This document shows, piece by piece, positions 7,993 to 16,327 of a stretch of 46,132 nucleotides of DNA. The stretch spans positions 1-46,132 of the forward strand of contig JAFSZV010000068.1 in NCBI GenBank assembly GCA_017455565.1, read 5' to 3'. The stretch is from Clostridia bacterium (GTDB taxonomy: Bacteria; Bacillota; Clostridia; Oscillospirales; Butyricicoccaceae). The notes below the pieces were generated by a model. The model was not told the origin of the DNA, made no database searches, and saw nothing but the letters and a program-made list of their open reading frames with translations. The position numbers and the translations under genes are program-made. The first letter of the stretch is position 1; every line of letters begins with the position of its first letter.

Positions 7993-8901
7993 ATGCACGA
8001 AAAACAGAGACTGCGCCGCACCATGATGTTTATCCCGGGCAACAACCCCGGCATGATGCGTGACGCGCACATTTACGGCTCCGATTCGCTGATGTTCGAC
8101 CTGGAGGATTCGGTCTCCATGGCCGAAAAAGACGCGGCCCGGATGCTGGTCTATAACGCCCTGAAGACCATCGACTACGGCACCACCGAGCTGGTGGTCC
8201 GCATCAATCCGCTGGATACGCCTTACGGCCGCGCCGATATCGAGGCCATGGTCTGCGCCGGCGCACACGTGCTGCGCATGCCCAAGACCGAGCGGGCCGA
8301 GGACATCATCGAGTGCGAAAAGGTCATCGAAGAGATGGAGATCAAGCACGGCATTCCCGTGGGCACCACGCTGATGATGGCCGCCATCGAGGGCGCGCTG
8401 GGCGTCATTAACGCCTACGCCATCGCTACCTCCTCCAATCGCCTCATCGGCATCGCCCTGGGTGCCGAGGACTTCTGCGCCAACATGAAGTGCCAGCGCA
8501 CTCTCAGCGGCGCCGAGCTTCAGCTTGCCCGCCAGACCATCGTTCTGGCCGCCCGTGCCGCCGGCATCGACGCGCTGGATACCGTTTATTCCGATGTCAA
8601 CAACGAAGAGCAGCTTCTTTATGAAGCACGGCTCATCAAGGATCTGGGCTTTGACGGCAAATCGGTCATCAATCCCCGCCAGATCGCTCCCGTCCATTCC
8701 GTGTTCAATCCCACCCAGAAGGATATCGACAAGGCGAAGAAGATCGTCGCCGCCATCAAGGAGGCCGAGGCCCGCGGCTCCGGCGTTATCAGCCTCAACG
8801 GCAAGATGGTGGATAAGCCCGTGGTCATCCGCGCCCAGCGCGTCATTGAGCTGGCGCTGGTTTCTGGCATCATTACCAAAGAGGAGGTCGAGTCGCTGTG
8901 A
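7993..8901 (+). CDS. citE: Citrate lyase beta subunit (citryl-ACP lyase)
   Basis: CitE cleaves citryl-ACP to oxaloacetate and acetyl-ACP using Mg2+. The 302-residue TIM-barrel protein starts with RLRRTMMFIPGNNPGMMRDA. It shows SLMFDLEDSV (metal-binding Asp/Glu), LVVRINPLDTPYG, VLRMPKTE, LMMAAIEGALGVINA, LIGIALGAEDFCANM and the C-terminal GKSVINPRQIAPVHSVFNPT, all as in CitE. A GGGGGAGG site precedes the ATG. The stop overlaps the GTG start of citF by four bases, indicating coupled synthesis of the subunits. Confidence 0.97.
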   Translation: MHEKQRLRRTMMFIPGNNPGMMRDAHIYGSDSLMFDLEDSVSMAEKDAARMLVYNALKTIDYGTTELVVRINPLDTPYGRADIEAMVCAGAHVLRMPKTERAEDIIECEKVIEEMEIKHGIPVGTTLMMAAIEGALGVINAYAIATSSNRLIGIALGAEDFCANMKCQRTLSGAELQLARQTIVLAARAAGIDALDTVYSDVNNEEQLLYEARLIKDLGFDGKSVINPRQIAPVHSVFNPTQKDIDKAKKIVAAIKEAEARGSGVISLNGKMVDKPVVIRAQRVIELALVSGIITKEEVESL

Positions 8902-10433
8902 AAAACGCAATCGGACACGAGCTCTCTCCCGAACTGATGAAGTCTTTGGGACTGCAGCTTCATGAAACCGCTGAAAAGAAGGATACCGCCACCCTGCAGG
9001 AGCGCCTGCAGCACAATGGCAAGCTGATGCCCTCGCTGGAGGACGCCATCCGCGCCGCCGGCCTGAAGGACGGCATGACCGTTTCCTTCCATCACCATTT
9101 CCGCGACGGCGACTACGTGCTCAACAACGTGGTGGCAACCATCTCCAAGATGGGCTATAAGGATATCACCGTGGCCTCTTCTTCTCTGAGCAACGCCCAC
9201 GGTCCTCTGGTGCAGTACATCAAGGACGGCACCGTTACCGCCCTGCAGTCCTCCGGCTGCCGCGGCAAGCTGGCCGACGCCATCTCCAAGTGCGAGGTGG
9301 AGCTCAAGCAGCCCGTGATCTTCCGCAGCCACGGCGGCCGCGCCGCCGCTATCGCCAACGGCTCGCTGCACATCGATATCGCCTTTTTGGGTGTGGCCTC
9401 CTGCGACGCGCTGGGCAACGCCTCCGGCACCAACGCCGAGGGCGAGAGCATGTGCGGCTCGCTGGGCTATGCCCGGGTGGACGCCCGCTATGCCGATAAG
9501 GTGGTCCTGCTCACCGAGCGTCTGGCCGCCTATCCCAACCTGCCCGCCTCCATCCCCGCCACCGACGTGGATTACGTGGTGAAGGTGGACGCCATCGGCG
9601 ATAGCTCCAAGATCTCCTCCGGCGCTACCCGCTACACCAAGAATCCCCGCGACCTGATGATCGCGGAAACCGCCGCCAAGGCCATCATGGCTTCCGGCTA
9701 TTTCAAAGACGGCTTCTCCATCCAGACCGGCTCCGGCGGCGCCGCGCTGGCCGTTACCCGCTTCATCGAGGGCGAGATGGGCGAAAAGGGTATCACCGCT
9801 GACTTCGCGCTGGGCGGCATTACCTCTCAGATCGTCAAGCTCCATGAGCAGGGCCTGGTGAAGAAGGTCCTGGACGTGCAGGGCTTCGACGGTGAGGCTG
9901 CCCGCTCTATCCGCGACAACGCCAATCATGTGGAGATCGACGGCAACCAGTACGCCAGCCCCTTCAACGAGGGCTCGGCCATCCATCAGCTTGACGTGGT
10001 GATCCTCTCCGCGCTGGAGATCGACACCCAGTTCAACGTCAACGTGCTCACCGGCTCCGACGGCATCATCCGCGGCGCCATCGGCGGCCATCCCGACACT
10101 GCCGCCTGCGCGGCTCTCACCGTCATCGTTTCCCCGCTGATCCGCGGCCGCATCCCCTGCATGGTGGATCATGTTGGCTGCCTGATCACCGAGGGCTCGG
10201 TGTGCGACGTGCTGGTCACCGACGTGGGCATCGCCGTCAACCCCAACCGTCCCGAGGTGGAGCAGCGTCTTCGCGCCGCCGGCCTGAACATCAAGACCAT
10301 CCAGCAGCTTCGTGACGAGGCTTATGCCGTGGTGGGCAAGCCCGACGCGCTGGCGTTTGGCGACAAGGTGGTGGCCGTGGTCACCGATCCCAAGGGCAAG
10401 GCGCTGGACGTGATCTATAACGTCAAGGCGTAA
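8898..10433 (+). CDS. citF: Citrate lyase alpha subunit (citrate-ACP transferase)
   Basis: CitF exchanges the acetyl group on CitD for citrate, giving citryl-ACP and free acetate. The 511-residue length is usual for the family. The N-terminal MKNAIGHELSPELMKSLGL, the region LEDAIRAAGLKDGMTVSFHHHFRDGDYVLN, and NEGSAIHQLDVVILSALEIDTQFNVNVLTGSDG are characteristic. The start is a GTG overlapping the citE stop (GTGA). Third codon positions are strongly C-rich and lysine is mostly AAG, pointing to high expression, a feature shared with the aconitase and isocitrate dehydrogenase genes behind it. Confidence 0.97.
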   Translation: MKNAIGHELSPELMKSLGLQLHETAEKKDTATLQERLQHNGKLMPSLEDAIRAAGLKDGMTVSFHHHFRDGDYVLNNVVATISKMGYKDITVASSSLSNAHGPLVQYIKDGTVTALQSSGCRGKLADAISKCEVELKQPVIFRSHGGRAAAIANGSLHIDIAFLGVASCDALGNASGTNAEGESMCGSLGYARVDARYADKVVLLTERLAAYPNLPASIPATDVDYVVKVDAIGDSSKISSGATRYTKNPRDLMIAETAAKAIMASGYFKDGFSIQTGSGGAALAVTRFIEGEMGEKGITADFALGGITSQIVKLHEQGLVKKVLDVQGFDGEAARSIRDNANHVEIDGNQYASPFNEGSAIHQLDVVILSALEIDTQFNVNVLTGSDGIIRGAIGGHPDTAACAALTVIVSPLIRGRIPCMVDHVGCLITEGSVCDVLVTDVGIAVNPNRPEVEQRLRAAGLNIKTIQQLRDEAYAVVGKPDALAFGDKVVAVVTDPKGKALDVIYNVKA

Positions 10434-10462
10434 ATCAATCGAACGTTGAGCAGGGAAGGTAC

Positions 10463-10990
10463 ATGGAAGAAAACGTGGAAATCACACTGGAACAGCTGCT
10501 TCAGAGCCGGGATGACCGCGCTGCCTTTCAGACCATCCTGCTCAATGGCTATCATAAGCCGCTGGTGTCCTTCACCGTCAACATGCCCGGCAAGATCAAG
10601 CGCGACTGCCGCTCCAAAGAGGTGTTCGACGCCGGCGTGCTGGCCATCCGTGAGGCGCTGGCGGGGCAAATTGTTTATTACAAGCTGCTGGACAAGGTCA
10701 CCGGGCCCGAGGGCTATTTTGCGGTGGATCTGGACGCCGTGCTCCTGAAGGAGAAAACGGTAACCATTGAGGAAACGCACCCGCTGGGGCGGCTGATGGA
10801 CATCGACGTGCTTTCGGCGCCGGGGATCCAGGTCGGCCGGTCCCGTCTGGGACAGGAGCCGAGAAGATGTCTGGTCTGCGGGCAGATGGCAGCCGCCTGC
10901 GTCCGCAGTAGGGCCCATCCGCCGGAGCAGGTCCTCGCCGCTATCGACGGTCTTTTGGTCGAATGGGAGAAGACCCGTGACGAGCGCTGA
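10463..10990 (+). CDS. citX: Apo-citrate lyase phosphoribosyl-dephospho-CoA transferase
   Basis: CitX transfers the prosthetic group, as its triphosphate precursor made by CitG, onto the serine of CitD. The 175-residue protein contains SFTVNMPGKIKRD, the ETHPLGRLMDIDVL motif with its acidic pair, and the cysteine-rich RRCLVCGQMAAACVRSRAH signature of CitX. An AGGGAAGG site precedes the ATG. It overlaps citG by 14 bases. It is a stand-alone transferase here, not fused to CitG as in some organisms. Confidence 0.93.
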   Translation: MEENVEITLEQLLQSRDDRAAFQTILLNGYHKPLVSFTVNMPGKIKRDCRSKEVFDAGVLAIREALAGQIVYYKLLDKVTGPEGYFAVDLDAVLLKEKTVTIEETHPLGRLMDIDVLSAPGIQVGRSRLGQEPRRCLVCGQMAAACVRSRAHPPEQVLAAIDGLLVEWEKTRDER

Positions 10991-11783
10991 GATCGCCCGC
11001 CTGGCGCGAAAGGCCCTGGAGGAAGAAGTCCTGCTGACGCCCAAGCCCGGTCTGGTAGACCGCCGGAACACCGGCGCCCATACCGATATGGACGCAGACA
11101 CCTTTCTCCGCTCTGCGGCGGCGCTGGAGCCCTGCTTTGTGCGGCTGGCGCAGGCGGGAGGGGCGGGCGCTTCGATTCCCGCGGCGGAGACCCTTCGGCT
11201 TTTGCGTCCCATCGGTCTGGAGGGGGAAAGCGCCATGTACCGGGCCACCGGCGGCGTCAACACCCACAAGGGCGCGCTGTTTTCCATGGGGCTTTTGTGC
11301 GCCGCCGCAGGGCGGCTGCAGGCCATGGAGCGGGCGCTTACGATCGGCGCGCTCTGCCGGACGGCGGCCGAAACCGCTTCGGGCATCTCCGCCGAGCTTT
11401 CCGGCAGCGGGACGAACGGTCTGGACGCCTGCCGCAGATACGGCGGCAGGGGCGTCCGCGGCGAGGCAGAGGCAGGTTTCCCCAGTGTGCGGGAGCTGGC
11501 GCTGCCTGCCTATCACGCGGCGAGAGCGGCCCGATCCCATGACGAGGCCGCGCTTGCGGCCCTGCTGGCGCTGATGGAAAATGTGGACGATACCACCGTG
11601 CTCCACCGGGTCGGGCGGGAAGGGCTCTGCTGGCTGCAAGAGCAGGCGAAAGCCCTGCCGCCCCTTCCGGAGAAGGCGGCGCTGGAGGCGATGGACGACC
11701 GCTGCATCGCCCGCAACATAAGCCCCGGCGGCTGCGCCGACCTGCTGGCGGTCATGCTGTTCCTGCTGCATTTCCCCGCGTAA
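10977..11783 (+). CDS. citG: Triphosphoribosyl-dephospho-CoA synthase
   Basis: CitG condenses ATP with dephospho-CoA to make the 2'-(5''-triphosphoribosyl)-3'-dephospho-CoA precursor of the citrate lyase cofactor. The 268-residue product has the family signatures LLTPKPGLVDRRNTGAHTDMD, ATGGVNTHKGALFSMGLLC and the C-terminal ISPGGCADLLAVMLFLL. The GTG start at 10977 overlaps citX, so the two cofactor enzymes are coupled. The usual partner citC (acetate:SH-citrate-lyase ligase), needed to load the enzyme with acetate, is not in this cluster. Confidence 0.95.
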   Translation: MTSAEIARLARKALEEEVLLTPKPGLVDRRNTGAHTDMDADTFLRSAAALEPCFVRLAQAGGAGASIPAAETLRLLRPIGLEGESAMYRATGGVNTHKGALFSMGLLCAAAGRLQAMERALTIGALCRTAAETASGISAELSGSGTNGLDACRRYGGRGVRGEAEAGFPSVRELALPAYHAARAARSHDEAALAALLALMENVDDTTVLHRVGREGLCWLQEQAKALPPLPEKAALEAMDDRCIARNISPGGCADLLAVMLFLLHFPA

Positions 11784-11832
11784 AACCGTAATGCAAAATT
11801 GCAAAATATATTGAGAAAGAAGGTCAACACCC

Positions 11833-14094
11833 ATGGTTGAGGTCATCAAAAAGGGCGCTTATCTGGTAGACGGCAAGATCGTTTACGCAGACGAGGCCAA
11901 GAACGTTCTCACCCCCGACGCGGCCCGTGAGAAGACCATCGCTTACTCCATCCTTCGCGCTCACGATGTGAGCAACGATCCCAAAAAGATGCGGATCAAG
12001 TTTGACGCGCTGATTTCTCACGACATCACTTTCGTGGGCATCATCCAGACCGCCAAGGCCTCCGGCCTGAAGGAATTCCCCATCCCCTATGCCATGACCA
12101 ACTGCCACAACTCCCTGTGCGCCGTGGGCGGCACCATCAACGAGGATGACCATGCCTTCGGTCTGTCCGCCGCCAAGAAATACGGTGGTATCTATGTTCC
12201 CGCCAACCAGGCCGTTATCCACCAGTATGCCCGCGAGCGTCTGGCCGGCTGCGGCAAGATGGTGCTGGGCTCCGACTCTCACACCCGTTACGGCGCTTAC
12301 GGCACCCTGGGCGTAGGCGAAGGCGGCGGCGAGCTGGTCAAGCAGCTCCTGCAGAACACCTATGACGTGGCCGCTCCCGAGGTGGTCATGGTCTATCTGG
12401 ACGGCAAGCCCCGCAAGGGCGTCGGTCCTCAGGACGTGGCCATCGCGCTGGTGGCTGCCACCTTCCCCAACGGCGACGTGAAGAACAAGGTGCTGGAGTT
12501 CGTCGGCCCCGGCGTCAAGGAGCTGTCCTGCGACTTCCGGATCGGCGTGGACGTCATGACCACCGAAACCTCCTGCCTCACCTCTGTCTGGGTCACCGAT
12601 GAGAAGGTCAAGAAGTATTACGAGAACATCGGCCGTCCCGAGGCGTTCAAGGAGCTGCAGCCTGAGAACGGCGCCTATTACGACAGCGTGGTCCACATTG
12701 ACCTGTCCAAGGTCGAGTGTATGATCGCGCTGCCCTTCCACCCCTCCAAGGCCTACACCATCCATGAGCTGCAGGCCGATCCCGAGGGCATCTTCAAGAA
12801 GATCGAGGCCGACTGCAACAAGCAGCTGGGCGGCAAGGTCACCATGGATTTGTGCCGGAACATCAAGGACGGCAAGGTCACCTGCGACCAGGGCGTCATC
12901 GTGGGCTGCTCCGGCGGTATGTACGAGAACATCGTGGAAGCCGCCGCGATCCTGAAGGATCAGTCCATCGGCAACGGCTATTTCGACATGAGCGTTTACG
13001 CTTCCTCCACCCCCATCAATCTGGCCATCACCAAGAACGGGACCGCTGCCCAGCTGATGGAGGCCGGTGTTGTCATGAAGCCCAGCTTCTGCGGCCCCTG
13101 TTTCGGTGCCGGCGACACCCCCGCCAACAACGCCCTGTCCATCCGTCATGCCACCCGTAACTTCGCCAACCGCGAAGGCTCCAAGCCCGGCAACGGCCAG
13201 ATCTCCGCTGTCGCGCTGATGGACGCCCGCTCCATCGCCGCCACCGCGGCCAACGGCGGCGTTCTGACGGCTGCCACCGATTTCGATTACGAAGAGCCTA
13301 CCGCCGAGCAGATGGAATACCACTACGACGGCAGCGTTTACGCCAAGCGCGTTTACGAGGGCTTCGGCAAGGCCGATCCCACCGCCGAGCTGCGCTATGG
13401 TCCCAACATCAAGGATTGGCCCGAGATGCCCGCGCTGGAAGATGACCTGCTGGTCAAGCTGTGCGCCGTCATCCACGATCCCGTCACCACCACCGACGAG
13501 CTGATCCCCTCCGGCGAGACCTCCTCTTACCGCTCCAACCCCATCGGCCTGTCTGAGTTTGCGCTGAGCCGCCGCGTTCCCGAGTACGTGGGCCGCTCCA
13601 AGGCTGTCCGTGCGCTGGAAGAGGCCCGCGAGGCCGGCAACACCCCCGCCGAGGTGCTGGATGCGCTGAGCAAGGTGGGCGGCGACGCCAAGAAGACCAC
13701 CGTTGGCTCCTGTGTCTTTGCCAACAAACCCGGCGACGGCTCTGCCCGTGAGCAGGCTGCCTCCTGCCAGAAGGTGCTGGGCGGCTTCGCCAACATCTGC
13801 TATGAATACGCCACCAAGCGTTATCGCTCCAACTGCATCAACTGGGGCATCGTTCCCTTCACCATGGATAAGGACATCGCCTTCGATTACAAGGACGGCG
13901 ACTGGGTCTATATCCCCGGCGTCAAGGCCGCTATCCTGAACGGCCAGGAGAACATTGCCGCCAAGGTCATCACCAAGGACGGCCAGGTCCACGACCTGCC
14001 CCTGCAGTGCAAGGGCCTCACCGAGGATGAGAAGCTCATCCTCAAGGAAGGCTGCCTGATGAATTATTACGCCGCCGGTTACGGCAAAGCCTGA
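11833..14094 (+). CDS. Divergent aconitase-family hydratase (YbhJ-like)
   Basis: A 753-residue member of the aconitase superfamily, by context probably interconverting citrate and isocitrate. Three cysteines at residues 359 (VGCSGG), 420 and 423 (FCGPC) sit where aconitase holds its [4Fe-4S] cluster. GSDSHT, the substrate-binding segment, is present, as is a version of the active-site loop near residue 636, GSAREQ. Two signatures deviate: the usual SCTN is GCSG and the usual SSREH is SAREQ. This resembles the uncharacterised E. coli YbhJ group more than AcnA or AcnB, so the substrate is inferred from neighbours. The gene follows citG by 49 bases, has an AGAAGG ribosome site, and shows the codon bias of a highly expressed gene. 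Membership of the superfamily is firm; the exact reaction is less so. Confidence 0.85.
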   Translation: MVEVIKKGAYLVDGKIVYADEAKNVLTPDAAREKTIAYSILRAHDVSNDPKKMRIKFDALISHDITFVGIIQTAKASGLKEFPIPYAMTNCHNSLCAVGGTINEDDHAFGLSAAKKYGGIYVPANQAVIHQYARERLAGCGKMVLGSDSHTRYGAYGTLGVGEGGGELVKQLLQNTYDVAAPEVVMVYLDGKPRKGVGPQDVAIALVAATFPNGDVKNKVLEFVGPGVKELSCDFRIGVDVMTTETSCLTSVWVTDEKVKKYYENIGRPEAFKELQPENGAYYDSVVHIDLSKVECMIALPFHPSKAYTIHELQADPEGIFKKIEADCNKQLGGKVTMDLCRNIKDGKVTCDQGVIVGCSGGMYENIVEAAAILKDQSIGNGYFDMSVYASSTPINLAITKNGTAAQLMEAGVVMKPSFCGPCFGAGDTPANNALSIRHATRNFANREGSKPGNGQISAVALMDARSIAATAANGGVLTAATDFDYEEPTAEQMEYHYDGSVYAKRVYEGFGKADPTAELRYGPNIKDWPEMPALEDDLLVKLCAVIHDPVTTTDELIPSGETSSYRSNPIGLSEFALSRRVPEYVGRSKAVRALEEAREAGNTPAEVLDALSKVGGDAKKTTVGSCVFANKPGDGSAREQAASCQKVLGGFANICYEYATKRYRSNCINWGIVPFTMDKDIAFDYKDGDWVYIPGVKAAILNGQENIAAKVITKDGQVHDLPLQCKGLTEDEKLILKEGCLMNYYAAGYGKA

Positions 14095-14125
14095 GCTTTT
14101 TGACGAATCTTTTCGGCCATACTTC

Positions 14126-14173
14126 AGAATCGGAACCGCGCCGTACTCGCGGTATTGCCGCGGCTCCGGTTCT
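14126..14173 (+). terminator. Long stem-loop between aconitase and icd genes
   Basis: Bases 14126-14140 pair with 14159-14173, giving 15 positions with one A:C mismatch and one G:U pair, around an 18-base loop. TTTGTCTGG follows, so the T-tract is weak. It may be a leaky terminator or mRNA-stabilising hairpin lowering or buffering icd expression. Confidence 0.55.
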
Positions 14174-14200
14174 TTGTCTGGCCTTGATCCCGTCAAAAAT

Positions 14201-14257
14201 CTCCCTTATTGGGGGAAATCAAATCGCCGTTTCGGCGAAATCTCCCTTTGAGGGAGA
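14201..14257. repeat. Cluster of three small palindromes (repeat-like intergenic element)
   Basis: Three hairpins follow one another: CTCCCTTATTGGGGGA (14201-14216), TCGCCG-TTT-CGGCGA (14224-14238) and TCTCCCT-TTG-AGGGAGA (14241-14257). AAATC separates them. The layout, CTCCC arms around a CG-rich palindrome, looks like a dispersed intergenic repeat, but only this copy is in the window. Confidence 0.5.
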
Positions 14258-14298
14258 AGAACGTTCATTTAAAAATAATAAGAAGGAGATCGATTCCC

Positions 14299-15522
14299 AT
14301 GGCTAAGATTCAAATGAAGACGCCGCTGGTCGAGATGGACGGCGACGAGATGACCCGCATCCTCTGGCAAATGATCAAGGATAAGCTGATCCTTCCTTAC
14401 GTCGATCTGAAGACCGAGTATTACGACCTGGGCCTGCTCAACCGCAACGCCACCAAGGATCAGGTCACCAAGGACGCCGCCAACGCCAACAAGAAATACG
14501 GTGTGGGCGTCAAGTGCGCCACCATCACTCCCAACAAGCAGCGCATGGAAGAGTATCCCCAGCTCACCGAGATGTGGAAGAGCCCCAACGGCACCATCCG
14601 CTCCATTCTGGACGGCACCGTGTTCCGTACCCCCATCTGCATTCCCTCCATCAAGCCCGTGGTCAAGAACTGGGAAAAGCCCATCACCATCGCCCGTCAC
14701 GCTTACGGCGACGTTTACAAGTCTGTTGACATGTACACCACCGAGCCCGGCACCTGCACCATGACCTTCAAGGGCGACGAAACCGGCGAGGAGAAGACCC
14801 TTACCGTTCAGAAGGTGGACGGACCCGCCGTCTGGCAGGGCGCCCACAACAAGGAAAAGTCCATCCGCTCCTTCGCCCGTTCCTGCTTCCAGTATGCCAT
14901 CGACACCAAGCAGGACCTGTGGTTCTCCACCAAGGACACCATCGCCAAGGTCTACGACGGTGAGTTTAAGAAGGTCTTTGAAGAGGTCTTCAACGGCGAG
15001 GGCTACAAGGAGAAGTTCGAGGCGCTGGGCCTGACCTACTTCTACACCCTGATCGACGACGCCGTTGCCCGCGTCATCCGTTCCAAGGGCGGCTATATCT
15101 GGGCCTGCAAGAACTACGACGGCGACGTGATGAGCGACATGGTTTCCACCGCCTTCGGCTCTCTGGCCATGATGACCTCCGTGCTGGTTTCTCCCGACGG
15201 CAACTACGAGTTTGAGGCTGCCCACGGCACCGTTACCAAGCACTATTACAAGCACCTGAAGGGCGAGAAGACCTCTACCAACTCTATGGCTACCATCTTT
15301 GCCTGGTCTGGCGCCTTCAAGAAGCGCGGCGAGCTGGATAATCTGCCCGAGCTGGTCAAGTTCGGCGAGAAGCTGGAAGAGGCCTGCTTTGATACCCTGA
15401 ACGCCGGCATCATGACCAAGGACCTGGTGGGCCTGGTTGAGCCCGGCTTCGAGGCACACGCCGTCAATTCCGAGGAATTCCTGGACGCCATTGCCGAGCG
15501 TCTGGCCGCCAAGCTGGCGTAA
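14299..15522 (+). CDS. icd: NADP-dependent isocitrate dehydrogenase, eukaryote-type
   Basis: It oxidatively decarboxylates isocitrate to 2-oxoglutarate with NADP+, or runs in the reductive carboxylating direction. The 407-residue protein begins MAKIQMKTPLVEMDGDEMTRILWQ. It contains ITPNKQRMEEY, SPNGTIRSILDGTVFRTPI, NYDGDVMSDMVSTAFGSLAMM and EAAHGTVTKHYYKH. These belong to the homodimeric subfamily of mitochondrial and cytosolic eukaryotic enzymes, not to the E. coli Icd type. The start has AAGGAGAT before it. It is last in the citrate locus and ends at a strong terminator. Direction in vivo cannot be read from sequence. Confidence 0.95.
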   Translation: MAKIQMKTPLVEMDGDEMTRILWQMIKDKLILPYVDLKTEYYDLGLLNRNATKDQVTKDAANANKKYGVGVKCATITPNKQRMEEYPQLTEMWKSPNGTIRSILDGTVFRTPICIPSIKPVVKNWEKPITIARHAYGDVYKSVDMYTTEPGTCTMTFKGDETGEEKTLTVQKVDGPAVWQGAHNKEKSIRSFARSCFQYAIDTKQDLWFSTKDTIAKVYDGEFKKVFEEVFNGEGYKEKFEALGLTYFYTLIDDAVARVIRSKGGYIWACKNYDGDVMSDMVSTAFGSLAMMTSVLVSPDGNYEFEAAHGTVTKHYYKHLKGEKTSTNSMATIFAWSGAFKKRGELDNLPELVKFGEKLEEACFDTLNAGIMTKDLVGLVEPGFEAHAVNSEEFLDAIAERLAAKLA

Positions 15523-15540
15523 CTTCTTGTTTCTAAGATC

Positions 15541-15572
15541 AAAAAGGCCGCCCAAAATCGGGCGGCCTTTTT
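15541..15572. terminator. Strong bidirectional terminator after icd
   Basis: AAAAAGGCCGCCC (15541-15553) pairs perfectly with GGGCGGCCTTTTT (15560-15572) over 13 bases around a 6-base loop. T-runs exist on both strands, so it can end both icd and the convergent membrane-protein gene. Confidence 0.93.
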
Positions 15573-15596
15573 ATATACTTAAAAAGGGAAACAACT

Positions 15597-16235
15597 TTAC
15601 AGCCGTTTCACCACAGCGTTGTTTGCCTTACGGATCGCCCACGCCAGCAGCAGGGCGGCCCCAAAGATCACCGCCAACCAAACGGCGCTCATCCAAATCG
15701 GTTGATCATAAACCAGCAGGAAGAAATACGGCCCGCGCACCAGCCACAGTAGGTTGAGCACAATAAAAACAGCGGCGTAAAGCGCCGTGGGGATCAGCGC
15801 ATACAGCGTGTCCCGCCGCTCCAGCGGCACTTCTCCCTCGAAAAAGATCAGCGAAATGATCGAAAGCAGCGGGCAAAGTGTGTGCAGCCATAGCATGGTT
15901 CCGCCCAGTAAAATGGAAAAATAGTTGTGAGAAGCGGGGGCAAGAATGGTCACCACCACCAAAAAGGTCAATGCCACCGTGCAGGTGGAAACGTAGCGCA
16001 GCAGGTGGACGCCATTCGGCACGGCCGCTTCGCGCTTTCCGGCATGGGCCAAAAAGAGCAGGCACCCGGTCAGGCAAAACAGATTGCTGTCGGTGGTGTA
16101 GAATAAAAACGTGCCCCACCGGAGTTCGCGCCAGGTGTGCAGGAGCCCGATGAGTTCCATCACGACGATTGCCAGATTGAGTAAAACGGCAATCCGCCTG
16201 CGCGCGCCGTCTGCCAAAAGATTATGTTGTGTCAT
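15597..16235 (-). CDS. Pr6Pr-like multi-pass membrane protein
   Basis: A 212-residue protein with about six membrane segments. The segment WGTFLFYTTDSNLFCLTGCLLFLAH resembles the YFTxxSN signature of the Pr6Pr / FAR-17a-AIG1-like family. The closing segments GGTMLWLHTLCPLLSIISLIFFE and GPYFFLLVYDQPIW fit the same group. No biochemical function is established for the bacterial members. The ATG at 16235 has AGGAGAAAGAT before it. It lies convergent to icd and downstream of trxA, from which a hairpin separates it. The family call is tentative. Confidence 0.6.
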   Translation of the reverse strand: MTQHNLLADGARRRIAVLLNLAIVVMELIGLLHTWRELRWGTFLFYTTDSNLFCLTGCLLFLAHAGKREAAVPNGVHLLRYVSTCTVALTFLVVVTILAPASHNYFSILLGGTMLWLHTLCPLLSIISLIFFEGEVPLERRDTLYALIPTALYAAVFIVLNLLWLVRGPYFFLLVYDQPIWMSAVWLAVIFGAALLLAWAIRKANNAVVKRL

Positions 16236-16252
16236 ATCTTTCTCCTAACTGC

Positions 16253-16283
16253 AAAGCCCGCTGCCTTTACAGCGGGCTTTTTT
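16253..16283. terminator. Hairpin between trxA and the Pr6Pr-like gene
   Basis: AAAGCCCGCTG (16253-16263) pairs with CAGCGGGCTTT (16270-16280). The better T-run lies on the plus strand; on the minus strand, in the direction of trxA, it is only three bases long. It probably still ends trxA transcripts partly. Confidence 0.6.
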
Positions 16284-16327
16284 CGTACTTTTTTGCAAAA
16301 AGCACACCGCGCGATCTGCGGCGGCCG

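Noticed and set aside
7618..10172. Long minus-strand frames opposite citE and citF
   Set aside because: Same effect of codon bias; they cross the citD promoter and gene boundaries and have no plausible start signals.
11824..14196. A 790-codon open frame on the minus strand opposite the aconitase gene
   Set aside because: It mirrors the C-rich third codon positions of the aconitase gene, has Gly/Ala/Asp/His/Leu-biased low-complexity translation and no family motif. The plus-strand protein is clearly real.
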